Positions 33,370-41,603 of a stretch of DNA of 64,000 nucleotides are shown one piece after another. The translations under genes and the position numbers were made by a program. How positions within the stretch are numbered: the stretch's first letter is position 1; each line of letters opens with the position of its first letter. The stretch is from Paenibacillus glycanilyticus (GTDB lineage: Bacteria > Bacillota > Bacilli > Paenibacillales > Paenibacillaceae), in NCBI RefSeq assembly GCF_023715145.1, contig NZ_JAMBNP010000006.1, forward strand, positions 248,001 through 312,000, written 5' to 3'. The notes beneath the pieces were generated by a model. That model did no database searches, was not told where the DNA came from, and was given only the letters and a program-made list of their open reading frames with translations.

Positions 33370-33445
33370 TGGTGAGCCATGAAGGACTCGAACCTTCGAC
33401 ACCCTGATTAAAAGTCAGGTGCTCTACCAACTGAGCTAATGGCTC
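33370..33445 (-). tRNA. tRNA-Lys (TTT)
   Basis: A 76-nt tRNA with acceptor GAGCCAT / ATGGCTC and encoded CCA. The anticodon loop CTTTTAA gives TTT. D-arm TTAGCTCAGTTGGTAGAGC and T-arm GGTTCGAGTCC are canonical. Confidence 0.95.
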
Positions 33446-33492
33446 TCATGTTGTAAAACGAACTCTTGAGAGCTTGCTTCACTCATGGAAAA

Positions 33493-33567
33493 TGGTGACC
33501 CGTAGGGGATTCGAACCCCTGTTACCTCCGTGAAAGGGAGGTGTCTTAACCCCTTGACCAACGGGCC
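33493..33567 (-). tRNA. tRNA-Glu (TTC)
   Basis: A 75-nt tRNA with acceptor GGCCCGT / ACGGGTC and encoded CCA. The anticodon loop CTTTCAC gives TTC. The D-arm TTGGTCAAGGGGTTAAGAC is typical of tRNA-Glu. Confidence 0.95.
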
Positions 33568-33627
33568 TTACTTACTTCTTGTTCCTATCGTCATCTCTCT
33601 CGAGCGACATATCCACCAAGAAAATTA

Positions 33628-33718
33628 TGGCGGAGAGAGAGGGATTCGAACCCTCGCACCACTTACGCAGTCTAACCCCTTAGCAGAGGGTCCCCTTGAG
33701 CCACTTGGGTATCTCTCC
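33628..33718 (-). tRNA. tRNA-Ser (GCT)
   Basis: A 91-nt class II tRNA with acceptor GGAGAGA / TCTCTCC, encoded GCCA end and a long variable arm. The anticodon loop CTGCTAA gives GCT. Confidence 0.95.
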
Positions 33719-33719
33719 A

Positions 33720-33795
33720 TGGCTCCCCGAACAGGACTCGAACCTGTGACAACTCGATTAACAGTCGAGTGCTCTACCAACTGAGCTATCAGGGA
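33720..33795 (-). tRNA. tRNA-Asn (GTT)
   Basis: A 76-nt tRNA with acceptor TCCCTGA / TCGGGGA (one G-T pair) and encoded CCA. The anticodon loop CTGTTAA gives GTT. It is the first tRNA of the array. The Asn-Ser-Glu-Lys-Leu order next to sprT recalls the trnS array of Bacillus subtilis. Confidence 0.95.
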
Positions 33796-33858
33796 ATACT
33801 TTAATCACTTGCTTTTTTCTTTCGTTTCGACCGCTTGTTCACCGCGGCGACAAGTAAT

Positions 33859-33887
33859 AATATATCACGCTCATTTCGGAAGGTCAA
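33859..33887 (-). promoter_or_regulatory. promoter of the tRNA operon
   Basis: TTGACC (33882-33887) and TATATT (33859-33864) with a 17-bp spacer. The -35 box overlaps the stop codon of sprT, and the -10 is about 64 bp before tRNA-Asn. Confidence 0.72.
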
Positions 33888-34357
33888 GCGTTTTTTAAAA
33901 AAAGTTTTCCGCGGCATTTTCCGCATGCGTAACGGGCTGGATCAAGCCTTCTTTTACGCGGATATTCGGTACCGCAGCTATGGCATACAAGCTTGTACTT
34001 ATAAGGAGTTGGCGCCTTTGCAGCCCTCTCCGGAAGCGATTGGCAGTAACGGGATCCGCCGACATAAGCGAGCAGTTTCTTGAAATCTTCATCCCGGTGC
34101 TGATACCCTCTCTTCATAATATGAAGATGATAATGGCATAGCTCATGCTTAATAATCTTTTCGGTCTCTTCTTCGCCAAACGCTTCAAGCTGATGCGGAC
34201 TGATCTCGATATGATGCGACTTCGTAAAATAACGTCCGCCGGTTGCCTTCAGCCGACGGTTAAAGGTTGCCTGATGAAGAAACGGTCTTCCAAAGCTTTC
34301 GAGCGATACGCGCTCCACCCACTGCTGCAGCATTTGATCATTCATTGTTATTGTCAT
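33884..34357 (-). CDS. SprT-like zinc metalloprotease family protein
   Basis: A 157-aa SprT family protein (YdcK-like). The zinc site KHELCHYHLHIM is the HExxH-type motif and the C-terminal zinc ribbon has CHSCGTEYPRKRRL and YACGKCRGKLF. The bacterial role is unclear, though eukaryotic relatives (SPRTN) cleave DNA-protein crosslinks. ATG 34357 follows GGGGG at 8 nt and gives the usual family length. It lies directly upstream of the tRNA operon, a conserved order in Bacillaceae. Confidence 0.9.
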   Translation of the reverse strand: MTITMNDQMLQQWVERVSLESFGRPFLHQATFNRRLKATGGRYFTKSHHIEISPHQLEAFGEEETEKIIKHELCHYHLHIMKRGYQHRDEDFKKLLAYVGGSRYCQSLPERAAKAPTPYKYKLVCHSCGTEYPRKRRLDPARYACGKCRGKLFLKNA

Positions 34358-34460
34358 TGTATTCGCCCCCACTACTTGAATTTTAAAGCGATCATACGCT
34401 ACACTGTCAAGTAGCAATCATTATAGAAACCTGCGCCAACGAGGGGAGTTAATTTTTACT

Positions 34461-34808
34461 ATGCCTACTATGCGTTATGTCCTGATGAACGGCGGCAGCA
34501 ACATTTTCTTTGTTGAAATGCCGGACACCCATGCTTACCAGCTCAGCGCGCTTAATCTGCGCCTTCATAAAGAGATTGACAAGCTGACGGCTGAGCACGT
34601 GCCCGGGCTGCCTTACGCAGTCGCAGAATGCGACAATGTCGAGCTGCACGACAGCGCTGTACGGATCGTATCCGGTCTTGACTACATTAATGAACTAGAA
34701 CGCGATTTTGCGGCCGTGAAGGAATCGGCTTATCCGCTGATCGCGCTGCTCACCGAGATTCGTGCCCTGCAAGCCCAGCTTGAACAGTGGTATGAGGACG
34801 AAATGTAA
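34461..34808 (+). CDS. conserved-looking hypothetical protein, 115 aa
   Basis: I do not recognise the family. The protein starts MPTMRYVLMNGGSNIFFVEM and has a helical second half (YINELERDFAAVKESAYPLI, then EIRALQAQLEQWYEDE) with no signal peptide or membrane segment. GGGGAG is 12 nt before the ATG. It diverges from sprT and is followed by cmpA in the same direction, 146 bp downstream. Confidence 0.68.
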   Translation: MPTMRYVLMNGGSNIFFVEMPDTHAYQLSALNLRLHKEIDKLTAEHVPGLPYAVAECDNVELHDSAVRIVSGLDYINELERDFAAVKESAYPLIALLTEIRALQAQLEQWYEDEM

Positions 34809-34954
34809 ATAATCCTCTGTCGTTACCGCATATAAGGTCGGCTGATGCAGAACTTGCTTACAAATTCTATTGCGTTAAATAGGACCTGCACGGACATTCG
34901 CCCTTCCCCATATCGTATTAGTACATCAGGTATGGCCGGAAGGAGTAGATATGA

Positions 34955-35107
34955 ATGCCACAATGGCTCTGCAATCAAATGATGCGTGCTTTCCAGAAGA
35001 AGGACCTTAGGCAGATCAAGCTGCTGAATGAATGCTGGTACTTCTATCGGAGCAAGCAAACGACAAAAAACGAAGACGACAGCCGTCCCGAAATAACCCT
35101 TCATTAA
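34955..35107 (+). CDS. cmpA: cortex morphogenetic protein CmpA
   Basis: A 50-aa gene too short for usual cut-offs. The product begins MPQWLCNQMMRAFQKKDLRQ and continues IKLLNECWYFYRSKQ, which matches the CmpA family (small spore-coat-associated proteins that target SpoIVA for degradation in mother cells with coat defects). The C-terminal tail is about 12 residues longer than in B. subtilis. AAGGAG lies 9 nt before ATG 34955, and a strong terminator follows. CmpA between sprT and its neighbours is also the Bacillus order. Confidence 0.9.
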   Translation: MPQWLCNQMMRAFQKKDLRQIKLLNECWYFYRSKQTTKNEDDSRPEITLH

Positions 35108-35116
35108 AGGAATGAC

Positions 35117-35150
35117 AAAACTCCCGCCAGCGATTGCTGCGGGAGTTTTT
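35117..35150. terminator. bidirectional terminator
   Basis: AAAACTCCCGC / GCGGGAGTTTT stem with flanking A and T runs, between convergent cmpA and the nitroreductase gene. Confidence 0.9.
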
Positions 35151-35161
35151 TGCTCTTCCTA

Positions 35162-35806
35162 TTACTTCACGCCGTTCCAGAACGTGATCTCTTCAAGCGG
35201 AAGACGTACGGTAGGACGGCCTTCTTCTTTCGCTTTGCCGATTGGCAGCACCAGAAGCGGCAGGTAACGATCCGGAATTTCGAAGAAAGTTCTCAGCTTA
35301 TCGCGGTCATAGCCGCCCATTGGAACGGTGTCATAACCTTTCGATTTGGCTGCCAGCATAATTTGCATCGACACAAGTCCAGCGTCAAAAGCAACAATCT
35401 CCGTCAGACGATCTTTAGGAATGGAAGGAAACAGCTTCTGGTAGTTCTCTGTGAAGCGCTGCGCAATCTCTTGCGTCATATAACCGGCTTTTACAGCCGC
35501 GTCATTGATCTCGCCAAGCTTGGTGTAGAACTCCATGTCGCCAAGTATAACAACTACAGCGGACGCGTCGACCACTTGTTGTTGATTGTTCGCGATCGGA
35601 AGCAATTGATCCTTCAGCGCCTGATCCGTTACAACCAGGAAACGCCACGATTGTGTATTAGCCGAAGACGGCGCTTTGGTCGCCAGCTCCAAAATTTCTT
35701 TGATTTCCTCATCCGAAATTTTGAATGATGGATCATAATGACGAACAGAACGACGGGATGTCAGTACTTCCGTAAAGCTTGTTCCTGCTTGTGTTCCAAT
35801 AGTCAT
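35162..35806 (-). CDS. nitroreductase family protein
   Basis: A 214-aa FMN oxidoreductase of the MhqN/YodC type. The flavin-binding segments RRSVRHYDPSFKISDEEI, KAPSSANTQSWRFLVV and GYDTVPMGGYDRDKLR are present. Such enzymes reduce quinones and nitro compounds with NAD(P)H. ATG 35806 has GGAGGG 8 nt upstream. The promoter region holds inverted and direct repeats, and the gene is divergent from an Rrf2 regulator, its probable controller. Confidence 0.9.
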   Translation of the reverse strand: MTIGTQAGTSFTEVLTSRRSVRHYDPSFKISDEEIKEILELATKAPSSANTQSWRFLVVTDQALKDQLLPIANNQQQVVDASAVVVILGDMEFYTKLGEINDAAVKAGYMTQEIAQRFTENYQKLFPSIPKDRLTEIVAFDAGLVSMQIMLAAKSKGYDTVPMGGYDRDKLRTFFEIPDRYLPLLVLPIGKAKEEGRPTVRLPLEEITFWNGVK

Positions 35807-35890
35807 AGTCGGTTCCCTCCAAAAATAAATGATCTGTGTGCCAGATTGCTCAGTTAAAATCAAAAAAAGACATAAAGAGGACGACTGTGA

Positions 35891-35936
35891 AGAATTAATC
35901 ACAGATTTAACTGCGAAAAATTAATCACAGTTAATA
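35891..35936. promoter_or_regulatory. operator candidate between nitroreductase and Rrf2 genes
   Basis: A direct repeat of AATTAATCACAG (35892 and 35920) overlaps an inverted repeat TTAACTG / CAGTTAA. It lies upstream of the nitroreductase gene and is a plausible site for the convergent-facing Rrf2 regulator. Confidence 0.5.
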
Positions 35937-36059
35937 ATGAACTCGTATGCCTTCCATGCTGTAAGTCGTGCACGCATCTGTAACAGTTTTGATAACAGTA
36001 TAAAATCGAAACGGCGGAAAGTCAACTGGGATCGTATGACTATTTTTCCGCCGCCCGTC

Positions 36060-36551
36060 TTATTTATTCAAATCCATTTGTTTCAGGGTGCAAATGCGTT
36101 CGGAGAGCTGGGTAATCGTGACCTGCTGCAGGACTTCGATTGTTTTCCGCTCCACTTCGTCGGTTATTTCCATAAAAGCAACCCGCATCTCCTGACCAAA
36201 GTCATGGATGCCTGTTGTATCAATCATGCCGCTGCATAACGGCTGCCCTACTCGCAAAGCCAAATAAACATCTGCAAGCGTAATGGTCTCCGGGGCGCGC
36301 TTTAATCGGTAGCCTCCGTCTCGGCCTTCCCGCGTCTCAAGAAGCTGCTCGCGGGCGAGCTTGGCGAGTACGCGGCGCAGCATCGTCGCTTCCGTCTTCA
36401 AATAACCGGCAAGCTCTGCGCTGGTACAAGCGTTTGGCTTATGGGACAATACAACAAGCGCCTGCAGGGACAAGCCAAACCATTTGTGGTTAGGTGCGCT
36501 GCTGCATCGTTCTTTCTCCGTCTGATTAACCGGTTGAGTAATGATGTCCAC
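36060..36551 (-). CDS. Rrf2 family transcriptional regulator
   Basis: A 163-aa Rrf2 winged-helix regulator: LQALVVLSHKPNACTSAELA, the recognition helix TEATMLRRVLAKLAREQLLE and the wing REGRDGGYRLKRAP. The Fe-S cysteine triplet of IscR/NsrR types is absent (only one Cys, in QPLCSGM, lies in that loop), so it is more like redox-independent or thiol-based members. The start is uncertain; a GTG at 36551 follows an AAGGA-type site. It probably regulates the adjacent nitroreductase gene. Confidence 0.85.
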   Translation of the reverse strand: MDIITQPVNQTEKERCSSAPNHKWFGLSLQALVVLSHKPNACTSAELAGYLKTEATMLRRVLAKLAREQLLETREGRDGGYRLKRAPETITLADVYLALRVGQPLCSGMIDTTGIHDFGQEMRVAFMEITDEVERKTIEVLQQVTITQLSERICTLKQMDLNK

Positions 36552-36627
36552 CCTCTCCTTCCTTAAGTAGGATCTTAGAGGCACATCTGTATTATAGGAT
36601 CCTTATAACCAGCCAGCAAGCCCGAAA

Positions 36628-38871
36628 TTATGCCTGCTTGCGCATGGTTAGAGAAACCCGGCCCTTCTTCAAATCCACGCCAAGCACCCATACGGTGACA
36701 TTGTCGCCGACCGATACAACATCCATCGGATGCTTCACGAATTTTTCGCTCATCTGCGAGATGTGGACAAGTCCGTCATTCTTAATGCCGATATCGATAA
36801 AGGCCCCGAAGTCAATGACATTCCTTACCGTTCCTTGCAGCTCCATTCCGGGCGTCAGATCTTCGATATTCAATACATCCGTATGGAAAATAGGCAGCGG
36901 CAGCTCCTCCCGCGGATCACGCCCCGGACGGAGCAGGCTGTCGATAATATCCTTCAAGGTTGGCACCCCTACGCCAAGCGCGGGAGCAACCGCCGACGGA
37001 TCAATTCCCGACAGCTTCTCCTTCAGCTCCTCCGAGCCAAGCTGGTTCTGCTTCAAGCCAAGCTGGCCAAACAGCTTGTCCACCACGTCGTAGGATTCCG
37101 GGTGGATCGGCGTGCTGTCGAGCGGATTTGCCGCTTCCGGAATGCGCAGAAAGCCGATACACTGCTCATAGGATTTGGCGCCAAGCCGCGGCACCTTCTG
37201 CAGCTGGCCGCGCTTTGCGAACCGGCCGTTTTCCTCGCGGTATTTGACGATATTTTTGGCAATGGTCGCATTGATCCCCGCTACATATGAAAGCAGCGAC
37301 GCAGATGCGGTATTCACATCGACGCCAACATGGTTTACGGCAGATTCTACAACGCCGCCCAGGCTTTCGTCGAGGCGCTTCTGGCTGACGTCATGCTGGT
37401 ATTGCCCGACGCCAATTGCTTTTGGTTCGATCTTAACAAGCTCTGCGAGCGGATCCTGCAGACGGCGGGCAATGGAAACCGCGCTCCGTTCCGCAACGTC
37501 CAGATCGGGGAACTCTTCTGCCGCAAGCTTGGAAGCGGAATAAACGCTCGCCCCCGCTTCGCTTACGATAATATATTTCAATTCGCCTTGTCCGGCAGCT
37601 TTGCGTTTGCCAATCAAGCCAGCGATAAATTGTTCCGTTTCGCGGGAAGCCGTCCCGTTGCCGATCACGATAAGCGTCACGCCGTAACGATCCATAAGTC
37701 CGTTAATAGTCTTCTCGGCTTCGGCCACTTTATTGTTCGGAGGAGTCGGGTAAGTAACGGCTACCTCCATCAGCTTGCCCGTATCATCAATAACCGCCAG
37801 CTTGCAGCCGGTCCGGTAAGCAGGGTCGACACCCAATACGACATTGCCGCGTACCGGGGGCTGGAGCAGCAGGTTGCGAAGATTTTCCGAGAAAATGGAG
37901 ATTGCATGCTCCTCTGCCTTCTCCGTAAGCTCGCCGCGCACTTCCCGTTCAATTGACGGGGCAATCAGCCGCTTGTAGGCATCTTCGATAACGGCAACCA
38001 GGACATCACGCACGGCTGGAGCTGTCTGCTGACGAAGCACCTTGCGCTGGATAAATTCATGAATCCGCTCCGCCGACAGCTCAAACGATACGCGCAGCAC
38101 ATCTTCCCGTTCCCCGCGGTTAATCGCCAGGACGCGATGCGGCGGCAGCTTGCGTACCGGCTCCTGGTAGCTGTAATACATCTCGTAGACGGATTCCGCA
38201 TCCGCGTTTTTCGCTTCGGTGCGAAGCAGTGACTGGTCAAAGGTATGCTTCCTCACCCAGGAGCGGATTGCCGCGTCGTCAGCGATATTTTCGGCCAGGA
38301 TGTCCATTGCGCCTTGAAGCGCTTCTTCCGCGGAAGCAACGCCCTTGTCCTCGCTTATGTATTTTGCCGCCTCTGCAAGCGGTTCGCCTTGACGGGGCTG
38401 TGCCCACAGCCACAAGGCTAACGGCTCCAGTCCGCGTTCCTTCGCCACGCTGGCACGAGTCTTGCGCTTCTGCCGGTAAGGACGATACAAATCCTCCACT
38501 TCCTGCAGCTTGCCCGCACCTACAATCGAGCTGCGAAGCTCATCGGTCAGCTTGCCCTGCTCATCAATAAGACGAATGACTTCCCGTTTGCGATCTTCGA
38601 GGTTACGCATATATTGCAGCCGTTCTTCAATCGCCCGGAGATCATTCTCATCCAGCTCTCCCGTCATCTCTTTCCGGTAACGGGCGATAAACGGAATCGT
38701 ATTTCCTTCATCCAGCAACGCAACGGCCGCTTTCACCTTCGTGATCGGAATCGACAGCTGCGATGCCATGCCTTTAATAATCTGTTCATTCTCAGCAGCA
38801 ATTTGCTCCGGTGTCCGTTTCCCCGTGCTTGCCGCTTCCTCTTCCATTTGCTTTATCTTAGTATCAGCCAA
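36628..38871 (-). CDS. tex: Tex family RNA-binding transcription accessory protein
   Basis: A 747-aa Tex protein with the usual order: N-terminal helical domain (EQIAAENEQIIKGMASQLSI), a YqgF-like RNase H fold (NVVLGVDPAYRTGCKLAVID), helix-hairpin-helix motifs (VDVNTASASLLSYVAGINAT) and a C-terminal S1 domain (VRNVIDFGAFIDIGIKNDG). It binds nucleic acid and is linked to transcription and stress tolerance. I take TTG 38871 as start, with AAGGGATGG upstream; the ATG 7 codons earlier has no ribosome-binding site. Confidence 0.93.
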   Translation of the reverse strand: MADTKIKQMEEEAASTGKRTPEQIAAENEQIIKGMASQLSIPITKVKAAVALLDEGNTIPFIARYRKEMTGELDENDLRAIEERLQYMRNLEDRKREVIRLIDEQGKLTDELRSSIVGAGKLQEVEDLYRPYRQKRKTRASVAKERGLEPLALWLWAQPRQGEPLAEAAKYISEDKGVASAEEALQGAMDILAENIADDAAIRSWVRKHTFDQSLLRTEAKNADAESVYEMYYSYQEPVRKLPPHRVLAINRGEREDVLRVSFELSAERIHEFIQRKVLRQQTAPAVRDVLVAVIEDAYKRLIAPSIEREVRGELTEKAEEHAISIFSENLRNLLLQPPVRGNVVLGVDPAYRTGCKLAVIDDTGKLMEVAVTYPTPPNNKVAEAEKTINGLMDRYGVTLIVIGNGTASRETEQFIAGLIGKRKAAGQGELKYIIVSEAGASVYSASKLAAEEFPDLDVAERSAVSIARRLQDPLAELVKIEPKAIGVGQYQHDVSQKRLDESLGGVVESAVNHVGVDVNTASASLLSYVAGINATIAKNIVKYREENGRFAKRGQLQKVPRLGAKSYEQCIGFLRIPEAANPLDSTPIHPESYDVVDKLFGQLGLKQNQLGSEELKEKLSGIDPSAVAPALGVGVPTLKDIIDSLLRPGRDPREELPLPIFHTDVLNIEDLTPGMELQGTVRNVIDFGAFIDIGIKNDGLVHISQMSEKFVKHPMDVVSVGDNVTVWVLGVDLKKGRVSLTMRKQA

Positions 38872-38975
38872 ACAACTGCACCATCCCTTCAAACTTGTTT
38901 ACAAAAAGGCCATAACTGTATTGTCTCAGATTTGAAACCGCTTTTCCATATTTCCGGAAATGAATCCTAAAAAGC

Positions 38976-39011
38976 AAAGAAACCGCCGGCCTTTGCAGCC
39001 AGCGGTTTCTT
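38976..39011. terminator. terminator after the MBL hydrolase gene
   Basis: AAGAAACCGC / GCGGTTTCTT arms around an inner CGGCC-rich loop, just past the MBL-fold gene stop. Confidence 0.8.
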
Positions 39012-39019
39012 GATCAAGC

Positions 39020-39655
39020 TTATCTTACATAAGGATTATTCGCCATTTCGAAGCCAATCGATGTTTTGGGACCATGTCCCGGGTACACCTTAACCTCAGG
39101 CGGAAGCTTATACAGCTTCAATTGAATGGAATCGAACAAATCCCGCTCCCGTCCGCCAGGCAGGTCGGTTCGGCCAACGGATTGCTTGAACAGCACATCG
39201 CCCGAAAAAATGTCGTTACCGCAAAGGAAGCTTACGCTTCCGGGTGAATGACCCGGCGTATGCAGCACTTTGAACGTATGACCGATAAAGCTCAGCGTTT
39301 GCCCTTCATCCAGCCCATATTCAGCCGGACTTGTGGTAAGCGGCGGCGTTACATCCGACCAGCGCAGCGAGCCGTTCTTGCGCGCATCGGTCAGCCAGTC
39401 TGCTTCCAGATCATGAATGTATACCGGACAGCCCGCGGCAGTCCTTACTTCCTCCACGCCGCCCATATGATCAAAGTGAGCATGAGTCAGCAGAATCGCT
39501 TCGATCTTTACTCCCGAGATCCGGTCCAGAAGCCTCTTTGGCCCCATGCCCGGATCAATAACAATCCCGCGTTCCTCTCCGGTCTGCTCATCCTTCTCGG
39601 TCAGCAGATAAGCATTGGTCTGCAGCGGGCCAAGCGTAAACGTTTCAATGCGCAT
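39020..39655 (-). CDS. MBL-fold metallo-hydrolase (glyoxalase II-like, YqgX)
   Basis: A 211-aa metallo-beta-lactamase fold protein. The dinuclear metal site is complete: LLTHAHFDHMGG, HTPGHSPGSVSF (third ligand set), FSGDVLF (bridging Asp) and the last His in VYPGHGPKT. This matches the YqgX-type hydroxyacylglutathione hydrolase subgroup. In Firmicutes that use bacillithiol the thioester substrate is uncertain. It follows the thioredoxin-like gene by 24 bp in the same direction. Confidence 0.9.
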   Translation of the reverse strand: MRIETFTLGPLQTNAYLLTEKDEQTGEERGIVIDPGMGPKRLLDRISGVKIEAILLTHAHFDHMGGVEEVRTAAGCPVYIHDLEADWLTDARKNGSLRWSDVTPPLTTSPAEYGLDEGQTLSFIGHTFKVLHTPGHSPGSVSFLCGNDIFSGDVLFKQSVGRTDLPGGRERDLFDSIQLKLYKLPPEVKVYPGHGPKTSIGFEMANNPYVR

Positions 39656-39679
39656 TTCGTGTTACTCCAATCTGATCCG

Positions 39680-40249
39680 TTAAATCGATTCTATTAAAGC
39701 TCTAAGCTCCTGCACAACAAGAGCGTGATAACCGGTGCCTTCTCCGTAACGGCGCATAATTTCCTGTCTTGTCACGGCAAGCTTATCCTGATAATCCGCT
39801 GCTTCGCGGTCCGGATTCTCCTTCTTGAAGAGCACCATCGGCTCCTGCACATGGGTTGGTCTTGGCCCCCAAGTACCATGAATCGTTTGTCCATCGGCAT
39901 CCGTCAAGATGACAACCGGAACGGAACGTCCTCCCATTGTAAGGAATTGATCCATCGTATCGAGATTTTCCTCCATGATAAGCACCTCGACCGGAACGCC
40001 GCCCGTCTCCAGAGCCCGGAATACAACCGGAATATTGCGGACAACATCGCCGCACCAGTCAGCCATCAGAATAAAGACACGCAGGTCGTCACGGCTATTC
40101 AGGGATTCAAAAAATTCACGGTCGTTATTATCGGCCCAATCGAATTTGTCATACCAGCCCTGGAAGGCTTCCTTGTTCTTGGTCATCCCTTCAACAAACT
40201 GCTGCGGACTAATCCCTTTGTTTAATTTCTCTGCAACGCTTCTGCTCAT
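39680..40249 (-). CDS. thioredoxin-like family protein with single active-site Cys
   Basis: A 189-aa Thioredoxin_9-type protein. The position of the CxxC motif reads ADWCGDVVRN, so only the first Cys remains; the cis-Pro loop is GGRSVPVVILTD. A single Cys argues against disulfide reductase activity and for a glutaredoxin-like or bacilliredoxin-type mixed-disulfide role, which is an inference. ATG 40249 has AGAGGG 6 nt upstream. It lies 25 bp downstream of the DedA gene and likely forms an operon with it and the MBL gene. Confidence 0.82.
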   Translation of the reverse strand: MSRSVAEKLNKGISPQQFVEGMTKNKEAFQGWYDKFDWADNNDREFFESLNSRDDLRVFILMADWCGDVVRNIPVVFRALETGGVPVEVLIMEENLDTMDQFLTMGGRSVPVVILTDADGQTIHGTWGPRPTHVQEPMVLFKKENPDREAADYQDKLAVTRQEIMRRYGEGTGYHALVVQELRALIESI

Positions 40250-40274
40250 GTTCATCCCTCTTTCTGATTTGTAT

Positions 40275-40883
40275 TTATACCGATTTGCCCCTGGAACGAA
40301 TAAACTTGTACACCACGTAAACAATCAGCAAGGCTATAGCAATCAGAATAGCCGGCTGTACATATTGAGCAGCCTTCTGATCAATATCTTCCCAGTTCTC
40401 ACCTAATGTTTTGCCCAAATGAACAAATAATATCGTCCATGGAATGGATGCCAGCGCTGTCAGCACGGTAAACAAGGTGAAGTTCATCTTCGCCATCCCT
40501 GCCGGAATGGAAATAACCTGCCTCATAACCGGAACAAACCGGGCGGTAAATACGATCCCCGCACCGTATTTCTTGAACCAGCTCTCCGCTAAATCCACAT
40601 GCTTCGTCTTGATCTTTATGTATTTACCGTACTTCTCTACCAGCGGACGGCCGCCAAATCTACCAAATGCGTATAAAATCCAGTTCTGTCCTACCGCGCC
40701 AAGCACGCCGAAAATAACAGCGCCCAGATACGATATTTTCCCCTCCGAGACGAGATAACCGCCAAAGCCCAATACAATCTCACTCGGGATGACCTCTATG
40801 AGTAATCCAATTAATATGCCGAAGTAACCAAGGCTTTCAATCCATAATAGAATTTCGTGTAAAACATCCGAAATCCATTCCAT
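40275..40883 (-). CDS. DedA family membrane protein
   Basis: A 202-aa DedA/SNARE-associated-domain integral membrane protein. Family landmarks are LIEVIPSEIVLGFGGYLVSE, FGRFGGRPLVEKYGKY and the conserved Arg-containing loop FTARFVPVMRQVISIPAGMA. Recent work assigns several DedA proteins a role as flippases for undecaprenyl phosphate or phosphatidylethanolamine. At least four membrane segments are visible. The C-terminal helix is basic (KFIRSRGKSV). Confidence 0.9.
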   Translation of the reverse strand: MEWISDVLHEILLWIESLGYFGILIGLLIEVIPSEIVLGFGGYLVSEGKISYLGAVIFGVLGAVGQNWILYAFGRFGGRPLVEKYGKYIKIKTKHVDLAESWFKKYGAGIVFTARFVPVMRQVISIPAGMAKMNFTLFTVLTALASIPWTILFVHLGKTLGENWEDIDQKAAQYVQPAILIAIALLIVYVVYKFIRSRGKSV

Positions 40884-40943
40884 TCCATCCCGCCTTCCCC
40901 ATCCTAAATAATAGTAATCGTCGACTGTATTCTACCATACGAA

Positions 40944-40974
40944 GTGGATAAGCATCCACCCGACTGTAGTCGGG
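40944..40974. repeat. two adjacent short palindromes
   Basis: GTGGAT-AAGC-ATCCAC (40944-40959) and CCCGAC-TGTA-GTCGGG (40959-40974) lie back to back in the gap between divergent dedA and cupredoxin genes, followed by CGCGAAGCAA. They may be operators or a small repeat element. Confidence 0.5.
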
Positions 40975-41076
40975 CATATCGCGAAGCAAGAGTAGTCATG
41001 CCCGGACAGGCCCACGCATACACTAGCATCATCTTGAAATCTGCACCCCTTGACTATAAAAGAGGAGGAATACCTT

Positions 41077-41523
41077 ATGTCCAAAGTATTTATTATTCAT
41101 AAAAAGCATGTTCAGCTGTTTGTATTTGCTCTGCTTATCATCCTCCTGGCGGCCGCCTATTTTACCTGGGATAAAACACGTCCTGCAAGCGGCCAGCCTG
41201 CAAAGGTACAGACCATCCAGCTTGTAACCGGCGAATTTAGTTCAACGACCGAAGACGGCAAAAAACTGGAGGTGTACCGCTTTGATCCGGGCAGCATCAG
41301 CCTCCGCAAGGGCGAACCGGTTGAGCTTCACATCAGCGGCGTGAACGGCAGCAGCCATCCCTTCGTCATTGAAGGTCTTGGCATTAAAGGCGAGGTGAAA
41401 AAAGGACACACAACGGTTGTCCGGTTTACTCCCGAACAAGCTGGCACCTACCCCATTATATGCCAGGTCCATACCGATATGAATAACGGAGGCCCGATGG
41501 TCGGCTACATCGAGGTCCACTAA
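41077..41523 (+). CDS. membrane-anchored cupredoxin-domain protein
   Basis: A 148-aa protein with one N-terminal transmembrane anchor (FVFALLIILLAAAYFTW) and an extracytoplasmic cupredoxin fold. The type 1 copper ligands appear as His in GSSHPFVIEG and Cys-x2-His-x2-Met in ICQVHTDMNN. It would carry electrons or bind copper at the outer face of the membrane. GAGGAGG is 8 nt before ATG 41077, which removes 9 residues from the longest frame. No copper transporter is adjacent. Confidence 0.87.
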   Translation: MSKVFIIHKKHVQLFVFALLIILLAAAYFTWDKTRPASGQPAKVQTIQLVTGEFSSTTEDGKKLEVYRFDPGSISLRKGEPVELHISGVNGSSHPFVIEGLGIKGEVKKGHTTVVRFTPEQAGTYPIICQVHTDMNNGGPMVGYIEVH

Positions 41524-41603
41524 CAAACGGCAATACGTCGCTCCTTAAGTGACCGTCTCAAACTCGGGCGCATATTTATGAGTTAGAGAGGAGTCGGTTC
41601 ACG

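Noticed and set aside
34823-35104. 93-codon minus-strand frame with a hydrophobic start
   Set aside because: It is antisense to the CmpA gene, which has family similarity and a proper ribosome-binding site.
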